From an uncultured Lachnospiraceae bacterium (GTDB lineage Bacteria > Bacillota > Clostridia > Lachnospirales > Lachnospiraceae), in assembly GCA_910579735.1 (NCBI GenBank), contig CAJTUZ010000018.1, positions 1 through 64,000 on the forward strand: 64,000 nucleotides of DNA. Reading direction: 5' to 3'. The position numbers and the translations under genes are program-made. The notes below the pieces were generated by a model, which made no database searches, was not told the origin of the DNA, and worked only from the letters and a program-made list of their open reading frames with translations. Below, piece by piece: positions 25,464 through 35,012 of this stretch. Numbering within the stretch: position 1 is the first letter of the stretch; the number at the start of each line of letters is the position of its first letter.

Positions 25464-26624
25464 ATGAAACGAATTTTTTTGATCGTACTGGACAGTTTCG
25501 GGATCGGCGAGATGCCGGATGCCGCCGATTACGGTGATAAGGGGACGAACACGCTGCGCTCCGTATCCGCAAGCGCCTGTTTTCATATGCCCAATATGGC
25601 AAAGTTGGGATTATTTAATATAGATGGCGTGGATATCGCAATGAAAGAAGAACATCCTGCAGCGGTAACTGCCCGTATGAAGGAAGCCTCAAAAGGGAAA
25701 GATACAACTATAGGGCACTGGGAAATAGCGGGAATTATTTCTGAGAAACCGCTGCCCGTATACCCGGACGGTTTTCCGAAGGAGATACTGGATTCTTTCT
25801 GCGCCATGACGGGCAGGGGAGTTCTCTGCAACAAACCCTATTCCGGTACGGAAGTCATAAAGGATTACGGAGACGAGCATGTAAAGACCGGTAAGCTGAT
25901 CGTGTATACATCGGCCGACAGCGTTTTCCAGATCGCAGCCCATGAAGACGTCGTGCCGGTGGAGACCCTGTATGAATACTGCCGGATGGCAAGAAAACTT
26001 TTGCAGGGGGAACATGGAGTCGGCAGAGTGATCGCAAGACCTTTCGTCGGCGAAAGCGGTAATTATACAAGGACGGCCAAACGGCATGACTTTTCTCTTG
26101 AGCCGCCCGGGGTAACGATGCTTGAGCAGTTGAGCGCGGCAGGCAGGGATGTGATTTCTATCGGCAAGATCCAGGATATTTTTGTGGGGAAAGGGATCAC
26201 GGAATATACCTATACCAAGGGAAATGAAGAGGGAATCGAGAAGACGCTCGCATATCTTGAAAAAGATTTTGAAGGATTATGCTTTGTAAATCTGGTAGAT
26301 TATGATATGCTGTATGGGCATCGCAATGATATAGACGGTTATGCCGGGGCGCTTGCTTATTTTGATGAAAAGCTGCCGGAGATCATCGGGAAAATGAAAG
26401 AGGAGGATATTCTGATGATCACGGCCGATCATGGCTGTGACCCGGGTTATACGGTATCTACCGATCATTCCAGAGAATATACGCCGTTTTTGATGTATGG
26501 AAAGAATGTGGCGCCGGAGAATCTCGGTACAAGAGATACTTTTGCGGATATCGGAGCTACCGTGCTTTACTATTTCGGGATCACGCCGGAATTTAAAGGG
26601 CAGTCGATGCTTCCCCGTGCATGA
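25464..26624 (+). CDS. deoB: Phosphopentomutase
   Basis: A 386-residue alkaline-phosphatase-superfamily enzyme interconverting ribose-1-phosphate or deoxyribose-1-phosphate with the 5-phosphates in nucleoside salvage. Motifs: IVLDSFGIGEMPDAADYGD with the metal-binding Asp, GTNTL, KDTTIGHWEIAG with the phosphorylated Thr, GYAGALAYFD, TADHGCDP and STDHSREYTPF. AGAAGGGAG lies about 8 bases before the ATG. No pyrimidine or purine nucleoside phosphorylase is adjacent. Confidence 0.97.
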   Translation: MKRIFLIVLDSFGIGEMPDAADYGDKGTNTLRSVSASACFHMPNMAKLGLFNIDGVDIAMKEEHPAAVTARMKEASKGKDTTIGHWEIAGIISEKPLPVYPDGFPKEILDSFCAMTGRGVLCNKPYSGTEVIKDYGDEHVKTGKLIVYTSADSVFQIAAHEDVVPVETLYEYCRMARKLLQGEHGVGRVIARPFVGESGNYTRTAKRHDFSLEPPGVTMLEQLSAAGRDVISIGKIQDIFVGKGITEYTYTKGNEEGIEKTLAYLEKDFEGLCFVNLVDYDMLYGHRNDIDGYAGALAYFDEKLPEIIGKMKEEDILMITADHGCDPGYTVSTDHSREYTPFLMYGKNVAPENLGTRDTFADIGATVLYYFGITPEFKGQSMLPRA

Positions 26625-26668
26625 GCATACGGGAAGTAAAGCGATGTATCGGATATCTATGAGATCGT

Positions 26669-28276
26669 ATGGAGGATAAGAACGTGGGCAGTTATGCAGA
26701 CGAAATTAACAAAAGAAGGACTTTTGCCATTATTTCACACCCGGACGCCGGTAAAACGACTTTGACGGAAAAGTTTTTATTATACGGCGGTGCGATCAAT
26801 CTGGCAGGCAGCGTTAAGGGGAAGGCGACTGCAAGACACGCCGTTTCGGACTGGATGGAGATTGAGAAGGAAAGAGGTATTTCCGTTACTTCTTCCGTAT
26901 TACAGTTTCAGTACGGCGGTTTTTGCATCAATATATTGGATACACCGGGGCATCAGGACTTTTCGGAGGATACTTACCGTACCCTGATGGCGGCGGATTC
27001 CGCAGTGATGGTCATTGACGCTTCCAAAGGTGTGGAGGCACAGACAAGAAAGCTCTTTAAAGTATGCGTTATGCGCAGGATTCCAATCTTTACTTTTATT
27101 AATAAAATGGACAGGGATGCGGGCGATACGTTCGAGCTTTTGGATGAGATCGAGAAGGAGCTGGGCATTGCAACATGTCCGATCAACTGGCCGATCGGCT
27201 CCGGTAAAGAGTTTAAAGGAGTTTATGACAGGGAAAACAGATGTGTCGTGACTTATTCCGATACGGAAAAAGGGACGAAAGAGGGACATGCCACTACGAT
27301 TCCGATCGATGATGAAGGGATGCTGCTTTCTCATATCGGAGAAGCTTTTAAAGAACAGCTTGCGGATGAGATCGATCTGCTCGATGGGGCCAGTGCGGAA
27401 TATGATCTTGAGAGAATACGCGCCGGTGAGCTGACGCCTGTATTTTTCGGATCGGCGCTGACGAACTTCGGTGTGGAAATTTTCTTACAGCATTTTTTGA
27501 AAATGACGACGACACCGCTTCCGCGCAGGGCGGATATCGGTCTGGTGGATCCTGTGGAGAACACTTTTTCGGCCTTTGTCTTTAAGATTCAGGCCAATAT
27601 GAATAAAGCGCACAGAGACAGGATTGCGTTTATGCGCATCTGTTCCGGCAAGTATGAAGCCAGCATGGAAGTAAAGCATGTACAGGGCGGAAAGGTGATG
27701 CGCCTCTCCCAGCCGCAGCAGATCATGGCTGACGAACGCAAAATATTAGAGGAAGCATATGCGGGAGATATTATCGGTGTTTTCGATCCGGGTATTTTTG
27801 CGATCGGGGATACGCTGTGTATGCCGAAAGAGCAGTTCCAATATGAAGGGATCCCGACTTTTGCACCGGAGCATTTTGCCAGAGTCAGGCAGCTTGATAC
27901 GATGAAAAGAAAGCAGTTTGTAAAGGGGATCACACAGATCGCGCAGGAAGGCGCCATTCAGATTTTTCAGGAATTTAATTCGGGTATGGAAGAGATCATC
28001 GTCGGAGTTGTCGGCGTACTGCAGTTTGACGTGTTAAAATATCGTCTGGAGAACGAGTACAATGTAGAGATCCGTCTGGACAATCTGCCTTATGAGCATA
28101 TCAGATGGATCGAAAACAAAGATATTGATCTGAATACATTAACAGGAACTTCCGATATGAAAAAGATCAAAGATCTCAAAGGGAATCCGCTGTTATTGTT
28201 TGTAAATCAATGGAGTATCGGAATGACAGCAGAGCGCAACGCCGGTCTGGTGCTTTCTGAATTCGGAAAGAATTAA
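26669..28276 (+). CDS. prfC: Peptide chain release factor 3
   Basis: A 535-residue translational GTPase that recycles RF1/RF2 from terminated ribosomes. G1 HPDAGKTTLTEK (about 24-35), the switch region EKERGISVTSSV, G3 DTPGHQDFSEDTYR, G4 NKMDRD, then EF-Tu-like domain II (FGSALTNFGVEIFLQHF; VFKIQANMN) and the RF3 C-terminal domain. Full family length. The start is supported by an upstream AGATCGTATGGAGG-like context, in which the ATG lies close to a purine stretch. Confidence 0.97.
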   Translation: MEDKNVGSYADEINKRRTFAIISHPDAGKTTLTEKFLLYGGAINLAGSVKGKATARHAVSDWMEIEKERGISVTSSVLQFQYGGFCINILDTPGHQDFSEDTYRTLMAADSAVMVIDASKGVEAQTRKLFKVCVMRRIPIFTFINKMDRDAGDTFELLDEIEKELGIATCPINWPIGSGKEFKGVYDRENRCVVTYSDTEKGTKEGHATTIPIDDEGMLLSHIGEAFKEQLADEIDLLDGASAEYDLERIRAGELTPVFFGSALTNFGVEIFLQHFLKMTTTPLPRRADIGLVDPVENTFSAFVFKIQANMNKAHRDRIAFMRICSGKYEASMEVKHVQGGKVMRLSQPQQIMADERKILEEAYAGDIIGVFDPGIFAIGDTLCMPKEQFQYEGIPTFAPEHFARVRQLDTMKRKQFVKGITQIAQEGAIQIFQEFNSGMEEIIVGVVGVLQFDVLKYRLENEYNVEIRLDNLPYEHIRWIENKDIDLNTLTGTSDMKKIKDLKGNPLLLFVNQWSIGMTAERNAGLVLSEFGKN

Positions 28277-28318
28277 GCGCCCGGTAACCGTAAAGTCTGA
28301 CAGGCGGAAGGTGATTTC

Positions 28319-29569
28319 ATGAAGAAAAGTTTATGTTCACAGGCAGGTGTTCTGGCAGGTGTGTTAGGAATCATGGTCATAATGACCGGTTGTCTGTATG
28401 AGGGCAGAACAGTAAAGAAGCATGCGGATGAGAATGCCGCAGGCGGACAGGTCATACAGATACAGGAAGAAGCGGACGCCGTTCTGGTGAAAAGAGACGG
28501 TTTGGAAGAGTCGGACGTTAAGCTGACGGACGAAGAGAAGTTTCTTCTGCGGGACATGCAGGGGGATTCCTATGCGTTTCAGCTGCTGTCCGAAAAGGAA
28601 CAGGAAATCTATCTGGAGATCCTGTGGACACTTTCCCATTTTCAGGAAGATGTGACGCTTTCCAGTATGGACGAAAAAGAAATCGGCCGTATGTTCCAGT
28701 GTGTGCTCAACGATCATCCGGAAATCTTTTATGTAGACGGATATACGTATACACAATATACGCTGGGCGATATCCTGAAAAGAATTACGTTTACCGGGAC
28801 CTATCATATGGACAGGGAAGAGATCGCGGCAAGCCAGACGCAGATAGACAAATATGTGGAGCAGTGTCTTTCACAGATCGGGCCGGAAATGGATGAATAT
28901 GAAAAAGTCAAACATATTTATGAATATCTGATCGATCATACGGAATATGACGCAGAGGCGAAAAACAGCCAGAATATATGTTCGGTATTTCTGGATGGCA
29001 GATCGGTCTGTCAGGGGTACGCCAAGGCGACACAGTATCTGCTGCAGCAGGCGGGCATCAGCTCGACATTGATCCTCGGAGAAGTGTCGCAGGGAGAAGG
29101 ACATGCCTGGAATGCAGCCAGGATCGACGGGCAGTGGTATTATGTCGATACGACCTGGGGGGACGCCTCCTATCAGGCAATAGGCGGAGACGACGCGTAT
29201 CCGGAGAAGGCCAAACCGACGATCAATTATGATTATTTATGTGTGACGACGCAGCAGCTTTGCAAAACGCATAAGATAGATAATGTGGTGGAGCCGCCGC
29301 AGTGCGACTCAATGGAAGATAATTATTATGTCAGAGAAGGTCTTTACTTTACAACGGTTGATAAAGAGCAGCTTGCAAGGATCTTCAAGGAAGGTTATGA
29401 ACGCGGAAATGCCTATGTTACCTTAAAATGCGCTTCCGAAGAAATTTACGGACAGATGCAGGATATGCTGATACAGGATCAGGAGATCTTTTATTATCTG
29501 GATTGTCCGGAGGGTGTTGTATCCTATACCGACGACGGAGAACAGTACAGTATGAGTTTCTGGCTCTAG
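28319..29569 (+). CDS. Lipoprotein with transglutaminase-like domain
   Basis: A 416-residue lipoprotein: signal peptide with lipobox MTGC near residue 23-26, and a transglutaminase-like cysteine protease core at about 215-290 with the Cys in SVCQGYAKATQYL, the His in GEGHAWNAARIDG and the Asp in YYVDTTWGD. This Cys-His-Asp triad is found in surface proteases, amidases and crosslinking enzymes of Firmicutes. The C-terminal 100 residues form an unknown domain. GGCGGAAGGTGA site upstream. Substrate unknown; a cell-surface protein or peptidoglycan peptide is likely. Confidence 0.85.
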   Translation: MKKSLCSQAGVLAGVLGIMVIMTGCLYEGRTVKKHADENAAGGQVIQIQEEADAVLVKRDGLEESDVKLTDEEKFLLRDMQGDSYAFQLLSEKEQEIYLEILWTLSHFQEDVTLSSMDEKEIGRMFQCVLNDHPEIFYVDGYTYTQYTLGDILKRITFTGTYHMDREEIAASQTQIDKYVEQCLSQIGPEMDEYEKVKHIYEYLIDHTEYDAEAKNSQNICSVFLDGRSVCQGYAKATQYLLQQAGISSTLILGEVSQGEGHAWNAARIDGQWYYVDTTWGDASYQAIGGDDAYPEKAKPTINYDYLCVTTQQLCKTHKIDNVVEPPQCDSMEDNYYVREGLYFTTVDKEQLARIFKEGYERGNAYVTLKCASEEIYGQMQDMLIQDQEIFYYLDCPEGVVSYTDDGEQYSMSFWL

Positions 29570-29648
29570 CACGTTTTTTCATGCGGCTGCAGGGACCGGG
29601 AATATGGAATTTGTCAGATCCGTGTCAAATTCTTATTGATTTCGGTAC

Positions 29649-29677
29649 TAGGCAAGCATCGTAAATTTTGGTATACT
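29649..29677 (+). promoter_or_regulatory. Promoter of the asp23-nusB region
   Basis: TAGGCA (29649-29654), 17-base spacer, TATACT (29672-29677) with an upstream TGG (extended -10). Transcripts starting near 29684 would carry the leader element just before the asp23 start. Confidence 0.5.
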
Positions 29678-29707
29678 AAATCAGAATATATCAAGGAAGA
29701 TAAAGTA

Positions 29708-29753
29708 GCGGCGCCGTCGCTCTCACAGGCCGGCAGCAGATAGAAAGGTATGG
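29708..29753 (+). promoter_or_regulatory. Repeated leader element, copy D (asp23)
   Basis: Shares GGCAGCA, then AGAAAGGTATGG (29742-29753) with the copies at xseB, the spo0A-like gene and recA; the box AGAAAGG lies 13 bases before the ATG at 29762. This copy is shorter and lacks the middle CGCAGGCTGA segment, so it is the most degenerate of the four. Confidence 0.5.
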
Positions 29754-29761
29754 TTATGGAT

Positions 29762-30148
29762 ATGGAACAGGAATTTGCGAAAAACACATATGTATTACAG
29801 GAAGACGAGAAGATCGGCTCGGTTAAGATCGCGGATGATGTTGTAGCAATGATCGCGGCGCTTGCAGCGACGGAAGTAGAGGGCGTGGCAGCCATGTCGG
29901 GTAATATGACGCATGAATTTTTAAGCAAAGTCGGCGTCAAAAATGCGGCCAAAGGAACAAGAGTGGAAGTTCTTCAGCAGAAGGTAAAAGTCGATCTGGC
30001 AATAACGATCGAATATGGGTTTAACATTCCGGCAACCTGCCAGCGTGTACAGAGCAAAGTAAAAAATGCGGTTGAGAATATGACGGGACTGGAAGTGACC
30101 GACGTTAATATCCGCATTGCAGGCATCAATGTAGCGAAAGACAGATAA
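29762..30148 (+). CDS. Asp23/Gls24 family envelope stress protein
   Basis: A 128-residue Asp23 protein: IGSVKIADDVVAMIAALAATEVEGVAAMSG, split by positions 17-46, and the C-terminal LEVTDVNIRIAGINV are family signatures (Bacillus YqhY/YloU, Staphylococcus Asp23). These proteins associate with the membrane or envelope homeostasis. Its place before nusB equals that of yqhY in Bacillus. Three in-frame ATGs (29750, 29756, 29762) are available; 29762 keeps the spacing seen in the other three genes carrying the leader element. Confidence 0.9.
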   Translation: MEQEFAKNTYVLQEDEKIGSVKIADDVVAMIAALAATEVEGVAAMSGNMTHEFLSKVGVKNAAKGTRVEVLQQKVKVDLAITIEYGFNIPATCQRVQSKVKNAVENMTGLEVTDVNIRIAGINVAKDR

Positions 30149-30166
30149 GACAAGGCAGAGGTTTAT

Positions 30167-30562
30167 ATGAGCAGAAGAGAATTGAGAGAGCAGATATTTA
30201 AACTGCTGTTTCGTATTGAATTTAACAGTCCGGAAGAGATGCCTGAACAGGAACAGCTCTTTTTTGAAGATTCCTGCGAAGCGGATGCGGCAGACGAAGA
30301 ATATATTTCCTCTAAATACCGGAAGATAGCAGAGAAATTGGAAACGATCGATGAAATGTTAAATACAAAAACCGAGAATTGGAATACGGACAGAATGGGG
30401 AAAGTAGATCTGACGATCCTCAGACTGGCGGTTTATGAGATCGCTTTTGATGATGAGGTGCCTACAGGCGTAGCGATCAATGAAGCAGTGGAACTGGCGA
30501 AAAAATTCGGCCAGGATGCTTCCTCGGGTTTTGTCAACGGTATCCTTGCCAGATTCGCATAA
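30167..30562 (+). CDS. nusB: Transcription antitermination factor NusB
   Basis: A 131-residue all-helical protein starting MSRRELREQIFKLLFRIEF, with LTILRLAVYEIAFDDEVPTGVAINEAVELAKKF in the C-terminal half (read in parts), the standard NusB signature for binding boxA RNA with S10. It follows asp23 by 18 bases and precedes xseA; the folD gene that often lies between is absent. Confidence 0.96.
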   Translation: MSRRELREQIFKLLFRIEFNSPEEMPEQEQLFFEDSCEADAADEEYISSKYRKIAEKLETIDEMLNTKTENWNTDRMGKVDLTILRLAVYEIAFDDEVPTGVAINEAVELAKKFGQDASSGFVNGILARFA

Positions 30563-30598
30563 ATACGCGGACTTACAGAGATTCCCCGGGGTGTTGTG

Positions 30599-31810
30599 AT
30601 GCAGAATGTATATACGGTAGCACAGGTTAATTCTTACATTAAAAATATGTTCACGCAGGATTTTATGTTACAGTCCATTTCGGTGAAAGGTGAAGTGAGT
30701 AACTGTAAGTACCATTCCTCTGGACATATTTATTTTACATTAAAGGATGAAAAGGGAACAATAGCATGCGTTATGTTTGCCGGCAGCAGAAGCGGTCTGG
30801 CTTTCCGCATGACGGAAGGCCAGCAGATCATTGTGAACGGTACGATAGACGTTTATGAACGGGACGGAAAATATCAGCTTTATGCAAAAGAGATCACACA
30901 GGATGGCGCCGGTGCGCTGTATGAGCGGTTTGTACGTCTGAAAGAGGAACTCGGGGAAAGAGGGATGTTTGCCAGAGAGTATAAACAGCCCATTCCCAAA
31001 TATATTAAACGTCTGGGGGTCATTACGGCGCCAACAGGTGCGGCGGTACGGGATATCATACAGATCGCGGGGAGGCGCAACCCTTATGTGCAGATCATTC
31101 TTTATCCGGCCATCGTACAGGGAGATATGGCCGCTGCCAGTATTGTCAACGGTATTCATGCCATGGAGCATTACCAGGTCGATACGATCATTGTAGGCCG
31201 CGGCGGCGGTTCGATAGAAGATTTATGGGCATTTAATGAAGAAGCGGTGGCACAGGCGGTTTTTGACTGCCCGATCCCGGTTATTTCAGCCGTAGGACAT
31301 GAGACGGATACGACGATCATCGATTATGTAGCGGATCTGCGTGCGCCGACGCCATCTGCGGCGGCGGAGCTGGCGGTATTTGATATGGAGCAGCTGCAGG
31401 ATAAGATGGGTGAATATGCCTATACGCTGCAGCATCTGTGCAGAAATCGTATCAGGCAGTATAGAAACAGGATGACGAATTATCAGACGCAGCTGAAATA
31501 TTTGAGTCCGGCCAGTCAGATCAGGGAGAAACGAACCTTTATTCTGCATCTGGAAGATACGCTGTCAGAGAGTATGAAGCGGCGTATTCAGGAGAAAAAA
31601 CACGATCTGGCGCTTTATATCGAGAAAATGAAAGGCTTATCGCCGCTTGAAAAGTTGAGCCAGGGGTATGCATATGCGTCTGATGGAAACGGCAGGACGG
31701 TATGCCGGGTCAGTCAGGTAAAGCCGGATGACGAACTGTCCGTATATGTAAAAGACGGCGTCATACACGCAAAGGTTACGGACTGCCGGGAACTGGTCAT
31801 AGGAGAGTAA
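30599..31810 (+). CDS. xseA: Exodeoxyribonuclease VII large subunit
   Basis: A 403-residue protein: N-terminal OB-fold (YTVAQVNSYIK, SVKGEVSNCKYHSSGHIYFTLKD in parts), the catalytic domain with LGVITAPTGAAVRDI, IVGRGGGSIEDLWAFNEE and SAVGHETDTTI, and a C-terminal coiled coil. It degrades single-stranded DNA together with XseB. GTG 30596 directly precedes ATG 30599 and either could serve. The xseB leader element lies in the 84 bases after it. Confidence 0.96.
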   Translation: MQNVYTVAQVNSYIKNMFTQDFMLQSISVKGEVSNCKYHSSGHIYFTLKDEKGTIACVMFAGSRSGLAFRMTEGQQIIVNGTIDVYERDGKYQLYAKEITQDGAGALYERFVRLKEELGERGMFAREYKQPIPKYIKRLGVITAPTGAAVRDIIQIAGRRNPYVQIILYPAIVQGDMAAASIVNGIHAMEHYQVDTIIVGRGGGSIEDLWAFNEEAVAQAVFDCPIPVISAVGHETDTTIIDYVADLRAPTPSAAAELAVFDMEQLQDKMGEYAYTLQHLCRNRIRQYRNRMTNYQTQLKYLSPASQIREKRTFILHLEDTLSESMKRRIQEKKHDLALYIEKMKGLSPLEKLSQGYAYASDGNGRTVCRVSQVKPDDELSVYVKDGVIHAKVTDCRELVIGE

Positions 31811-31830
31811 AAAAGACGCTTGGATATTCT

Positions 31831-31886
31831 GCACCGGTGTGTATCACCTTCCGGCGGCAAATGGCGACAAGTGAGAGAAAGGCATG
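31831..31886 (+). promoter_or_regulatory. Repeated leader element, copy A (xseB)
   Basis: Contains a hairpin (GGTG 31836-31839 with CACC 31845-31848), CCGGCGGCAAATGGCG, GTGAG and AGAAAGGCATGG (31876-31887). AGAAAGG lies 12 bases before the xseB ATG. Here the ATG inside the box is out of frame with xseB, so the box is conserved for a reason other than providing a start codon. Confidence 0.6.
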
Positions 31887-31894
31887 GTATTTGT

Positions 31895-32167
31895 ATGGGA
31901 AAGGACACGCATAAAAAGCAGTGTGAAGAAGAAACGGCAGGAGAAAAGGATTTCGGAGAAGATCTGGAAGCTCTTTCTCTGGAAGAAGCGTTTGAGCGGA
32001 TAGAAGAGACGATAGGGCGTCTCGAAGAGGAAGAGACAACCCTGGAAGAGTCTTTTCTGGCCTATCAGAAGGGAATGCGGCTTTTACAATACTGTAATAC
32101 CAAAATAGACAAAGTGGAGAAGCTGGTTTTGAAAATAGGCGAAGATGGTGAATTGGATGAATTCTGA
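31895..32167 (+). CDS. xseB: Exodeoxyribonuclease VII small subunit
   Basis: A 90-residue protein with an acidic N-terminal extension and the XseB helical hairpin (LSLEEAFERIEETIGRLEEE, LEESFLAYQKGMRLLQYCN). It binds the coiled coil of XseA. Its 3' end overlaps the prenyl synthase start. The extension of about 25 charged residues is longer than in the typical 70-80 residue family member. Confidence 0.93.
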   Translation: MGKDTHKKQCEEETAGEKDFGEDLEALSLEEAFERIEETIGRLEEEETTLEESFLAYQKGMRLLQYCNTKIDKVEKLVLKIGEDGELDEF

Positions 32168-33074
32168 CAAAACAGTATTTGAAGAAACAATAAAAGAGAA
32201 AACAATGCGCATAGAGGAAGCCCTGGAAGCGTTTCTGCCAAAGGAGGAAGGGTATCAGAAGACGGTCATCGAGGCAATGAATTATTCCGTGCTCGCAGGC
32301 GGCAAGCGGCTTCGTCCCATGCTGATGAAAGAGACTTACGAAATGTTCGGCGGGAGCGGCGCTTTGATCGATCCCTTCATGGCGGCAATCGAGATGCTTC
32401 ACAACTATTCGCTTGTACATGACGATCTGCCGGCTATGGATAATGACGAATACAGACGTGGCAGAAAGACGACGCACATGGTCTACGGCGAAGGCATGGC
32501 GGTACTGGCGGGAGACGGCCTGTTAAATTATGCGTTTGAAACGGCGGCGTCTGTTTTTGACAGAACAAAGAGCCTGGAGGAATATAAGAGAGCGGCGGCG
32601 GCGCTTGCCGTGTTCGGTAAGAAAGCGGGTATCTACGGCATGATAGGCGGTCAATGTGCAGATATCGAAGCGGAAGAGCGACAGGAGGATATGACGAAAG
32701 ATCTGCTTATGTTTATCCATGAACATAAAACAGCGGCTCTCATACAGGCATCGATGATGATCGGCGCGATTCTGGCAGGCGCTGAGAAAGAGCAGATAGA
32801 AGCGATCGAGAAATGCGCTTATAATATCGGCATTGCTTTTCAGATCCAGGACGATATCCTGGATGTGACAGGGTCACAGGAAGTACTCGGCAAACCTGTC
32901 GGAAGCGATGAAAAAAATAATAAAAGAACATATGTTACAATATGTGGACTGGAAAAGTCGGCGGAGACAGTCGCAGCTTTATCGAATGAGGCGATCAGGA
33001 TCTTATCTTCTTTCCCCGTCAGAAATCCGTTTCTGGAAAAATTAATAGAACAGTTGATATACAGAGAGAAATAA
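32157..33074 (+). CDS. ispA: Geranyltranstransferase / farnesyl diphosphate synthase
   Basis: A 305-residue trans-prenyltransferase making C15 farnesyl diphosphate for quinone and undecaprenyl lipid synthesis. It has GGKRLRP, the first Asp-rich motif DDLPAMDNDEYRRG (about 84-97) and the second QIQDDILD (about 226-233). ATG 32157 gives the family-typical MNSDK start; an ATG at 32145 is also in frame. Overlaps xseB and precedes dxs, so C5 precursor synthesis and chain elongation are co-expressed. Confidence 0.95.
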   Translation: MNSDKTVFEETIKEKTMRIEEALEAFLPKEEGYQKTVIEAMNYSVLAGGKRLRPMLMKETYEMFGGSGALIDPFMAAIEMLHNYSLVHDDLPAMDNDEYRRGRKTTHMVYGEGMAVLAGDGLLNYAFETAASVFDRTKSLEEYKRAAAALAVFGKKAGIYGMIGGQCADIEAEERQEDMTKDLLMFIHEHKTAALIQASMMIGAILAGAEKEQIEAIEKCAYNIGIAFQIQDDILDVTGSQEVLGKPVGSDEKNNKRTYVTICGLEKSAETVAALSNEAIRILSSFPVRNPFLEKLIEQLIYREK

Positions 33075-33137
33075 ATTGGTCCATGTACCATACAGGGCCT
33101 GTTCGGACTTTACGGCCAGGCGGGAATGAGGGATACG

Positions 33138-35012
33138 ATGTTTCTGGAGAAAATAGAAAAAACCAATGATATCAAAGAGATCGGTGCGGAAAATCATGCG
33201 GCGCTCGCAGAGGAGATCAGGCAGTTTCTGATCCGTTCCATCAGCGTAACGGGAGGGCATCTCGGCTCGAATCTGGGAGCCGTGGAATTGACCATGGCTC
33301 TGCATTTGTCGCTCAATCTGCCGGAAGATAAGATCATATGGGATGTAGGACACCAGTCTTATACGCATAAAATATTGACCGGAAGAAGAGACGGCTTTGT
33401 TAATTTGCGCAAATACGGCGGCATCAGCGGTTTTCCGAAGAGAAAAGAAAGCGACTGCGACTGTTTCGACACAGGACACAGTTCCACCTCCATATCGGCA
33501 GGACTCGGTATGGTCAAGGCAAGAGATCTGGCAGGCGGAAAAAATACCATTATATCCGTCATCGGCGATGGTTCTCTGACCGGCGGCATGGCCTATGAGG
33601 CATTGAACAATGCGTCCCGTTTAGAGACCAACTTCATTATTATCCTCAATGATAATAACATGTCTATTTCCGAAAATGTAGGCGGTGTTTCCAAATATTT
33701 GAACAATATCAGAACAGCGGATATGTATCTGGACTTAAAGGAGGGTATCTATAACTCCCTGCATGGAAAATCCAAATACGGCGACAAGGTCGTTTCACAG
33801 ATTCAGCGTGCAAAAAGCAGTTTTAAACAACTCGTCGTACCCGGGATGTTTTTCGAAGATATGGGCATTACTTATCTGGGTCCCGTAGACGGTCACAATA
33901 TAACCGCGATGATGCGTATGATCAAAGAAGCCAGAAAGATCAAAGGCGCGGTTTTGATCCATGCGATCACCCAGAAAGGGCGGGGATACGGTCCGGCGGA
34001 AAGGCATCCGGCAAGGTTTCACGGCGCGGAGCCTTTTGATATCGAGACCGGTATTCCGAGTACGCCGCGGACGAAAGCCAATTATACGGACATTTTTTCT
34101 ACCGTAATGTGTAAACTTGGGCAGCGTGATGAGAAAGTCGTGGCCATTACGGCGGCGATGCCGGATGGAACCGGATTGAAACGTTTCCGGAATATGTATC
34201 CGGACAGATTCTTTGATGTGGGAATTGCGGAGGAACATGCGGTCACTTTTGCAGCCGGTCTTGCGGCGGGCGGCTTAAAGCCGATCGTAGCGATCTATTC
34301 TTCTTTCCTGCAAAGGGCGTATGACCAGATACTGCATGATGTCTGTATCCAGAATCTGCCTGTGATCTTTGCGATAGACAGGGCAGGACTCGTAGGAAGC
34401 GACGGAGAGACGCACCAGGGCATTTTTGATCTGTCATATCTTTCCTCGATTCCGAATATGCACATTATGGCGCCAAAGAATAAATGGGAGCTTTCCGATA
34501 TGATCAAATTCGCGCTGTCGCTGTCGGCCCCCGTTGCGATCCGCTATCCGCGCGGAACGGCGTTTGACGGGTTAAAGGATAACAGAGAGGAGATTCTCTT
34601 TGGCAAAAGCGAGAGCATCTATGAAGAAGAAGATATTGTACTCATGGCGGTCGGCAGCATGGTGAAAGTGGCGTTGGATGTGCGCAGACAGCTGAAGGAA
34701 ACAGGATATGCCTGTTCGCTTGTCAATGCCAGATTCGTTAAACCGATCGATGAAGAGGCGGTAAGGGAAGCCTGCCTTACGCATAAACTGATCGTCACCA
34801 TGGAAGAGAATGTAGCAAGCGGAGGTTATGGCGAGAAAGTCAGAGCTTATGTGGACACTTTGCGCACACAGACGAAAGTGATGTGCGTCGCTGTTCCGGA
34901 CGAATATGTAGAGCACGGAAATGTGGAACTATTGAAACAGGAAGTCGGCATTGATGCGGATTCCATTGTCAGAAAAATCATAACCGAATATATCGGACTG
35001 GCGGGAAAATGA
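33138..35012 (+). CDS. dxs: 1-deoxy-D-xylulose-5-phosphate synthase
   Basis: A 624-residue thiamine-diphosphate enzyme condensing pyruvate with glyceraldehyde-3-phosphate, the first step of the MEP pathway. Markers: GGHLGSNLGAVELT, DVGHQSYTHKILTGR, the ThDP motif GDGSLTGGMAYEALNNA with NDNNMSISENVG, and the pyrimidine-domain IAEEHAVTFAAG. ATG 33138 is preferred (GAGGGA 6 bases upstream). The stop overlaps tlyA by four bases. Confidence 0.97.
   Translation: MFLEKIEKTNDIKEIGAENHAALAEEIRQFLIRSISVTGGHLGSNLGAVELTMALHLSLNLPEDKIIWDVGHQSYTHKILTGRRDGFVNLRKYGGISGFPKRKESDCDCFDTGHSSTSISAGLGMVKARDLAGGKNTIISVIGDGSLTGGMAYEALNNASRLETNFIIILNDNNMSISENVGGVSKYLNNIRTADMYLDLKEGIYNSLHGKSKYGDKVVSQIQRAKSSFKQLVVPGMFFEDMGITYLGPVDGHNITAMMRMIKEARKIKGAVLIHAITQKGRGYGPAERHPARFHGAEPFDIETGIPSTPRTKANYTDIFSTVMCKLGQRDEKVVAITAAMPDGTGLKRFRNMYPDRFFDVGIAEEHAVTFAAGLAAGGLKPIVAIYSSFLQRAYDQILHDVCIQNLPVIFAIDRAGLVGSDGETHQGIFDLSYLSSIPNMHIMAPKNKWELSDMIKFALSLSAPVAIRYPRGTAFDGLKDNREEILFGKSESIYEEEDIVLMAVGSMVKVALDVRRQLKETGYACSLVNARFVKPIDEEAVREACLTHKLIVTMEENVASGGYGEKVRAYVDTLRTQTKVMCVAVPDEYVEHGNVELLKQEVGIDADSIVRKIITEYIGLAGK

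Noticed and set aside
33075..33125. A further copy of the leader element before dxs
   Set aside because: GGCC pairing and a TTTA bulge are present but neither the AGAAAGG box nor the GGCAGCAAAT block is found.
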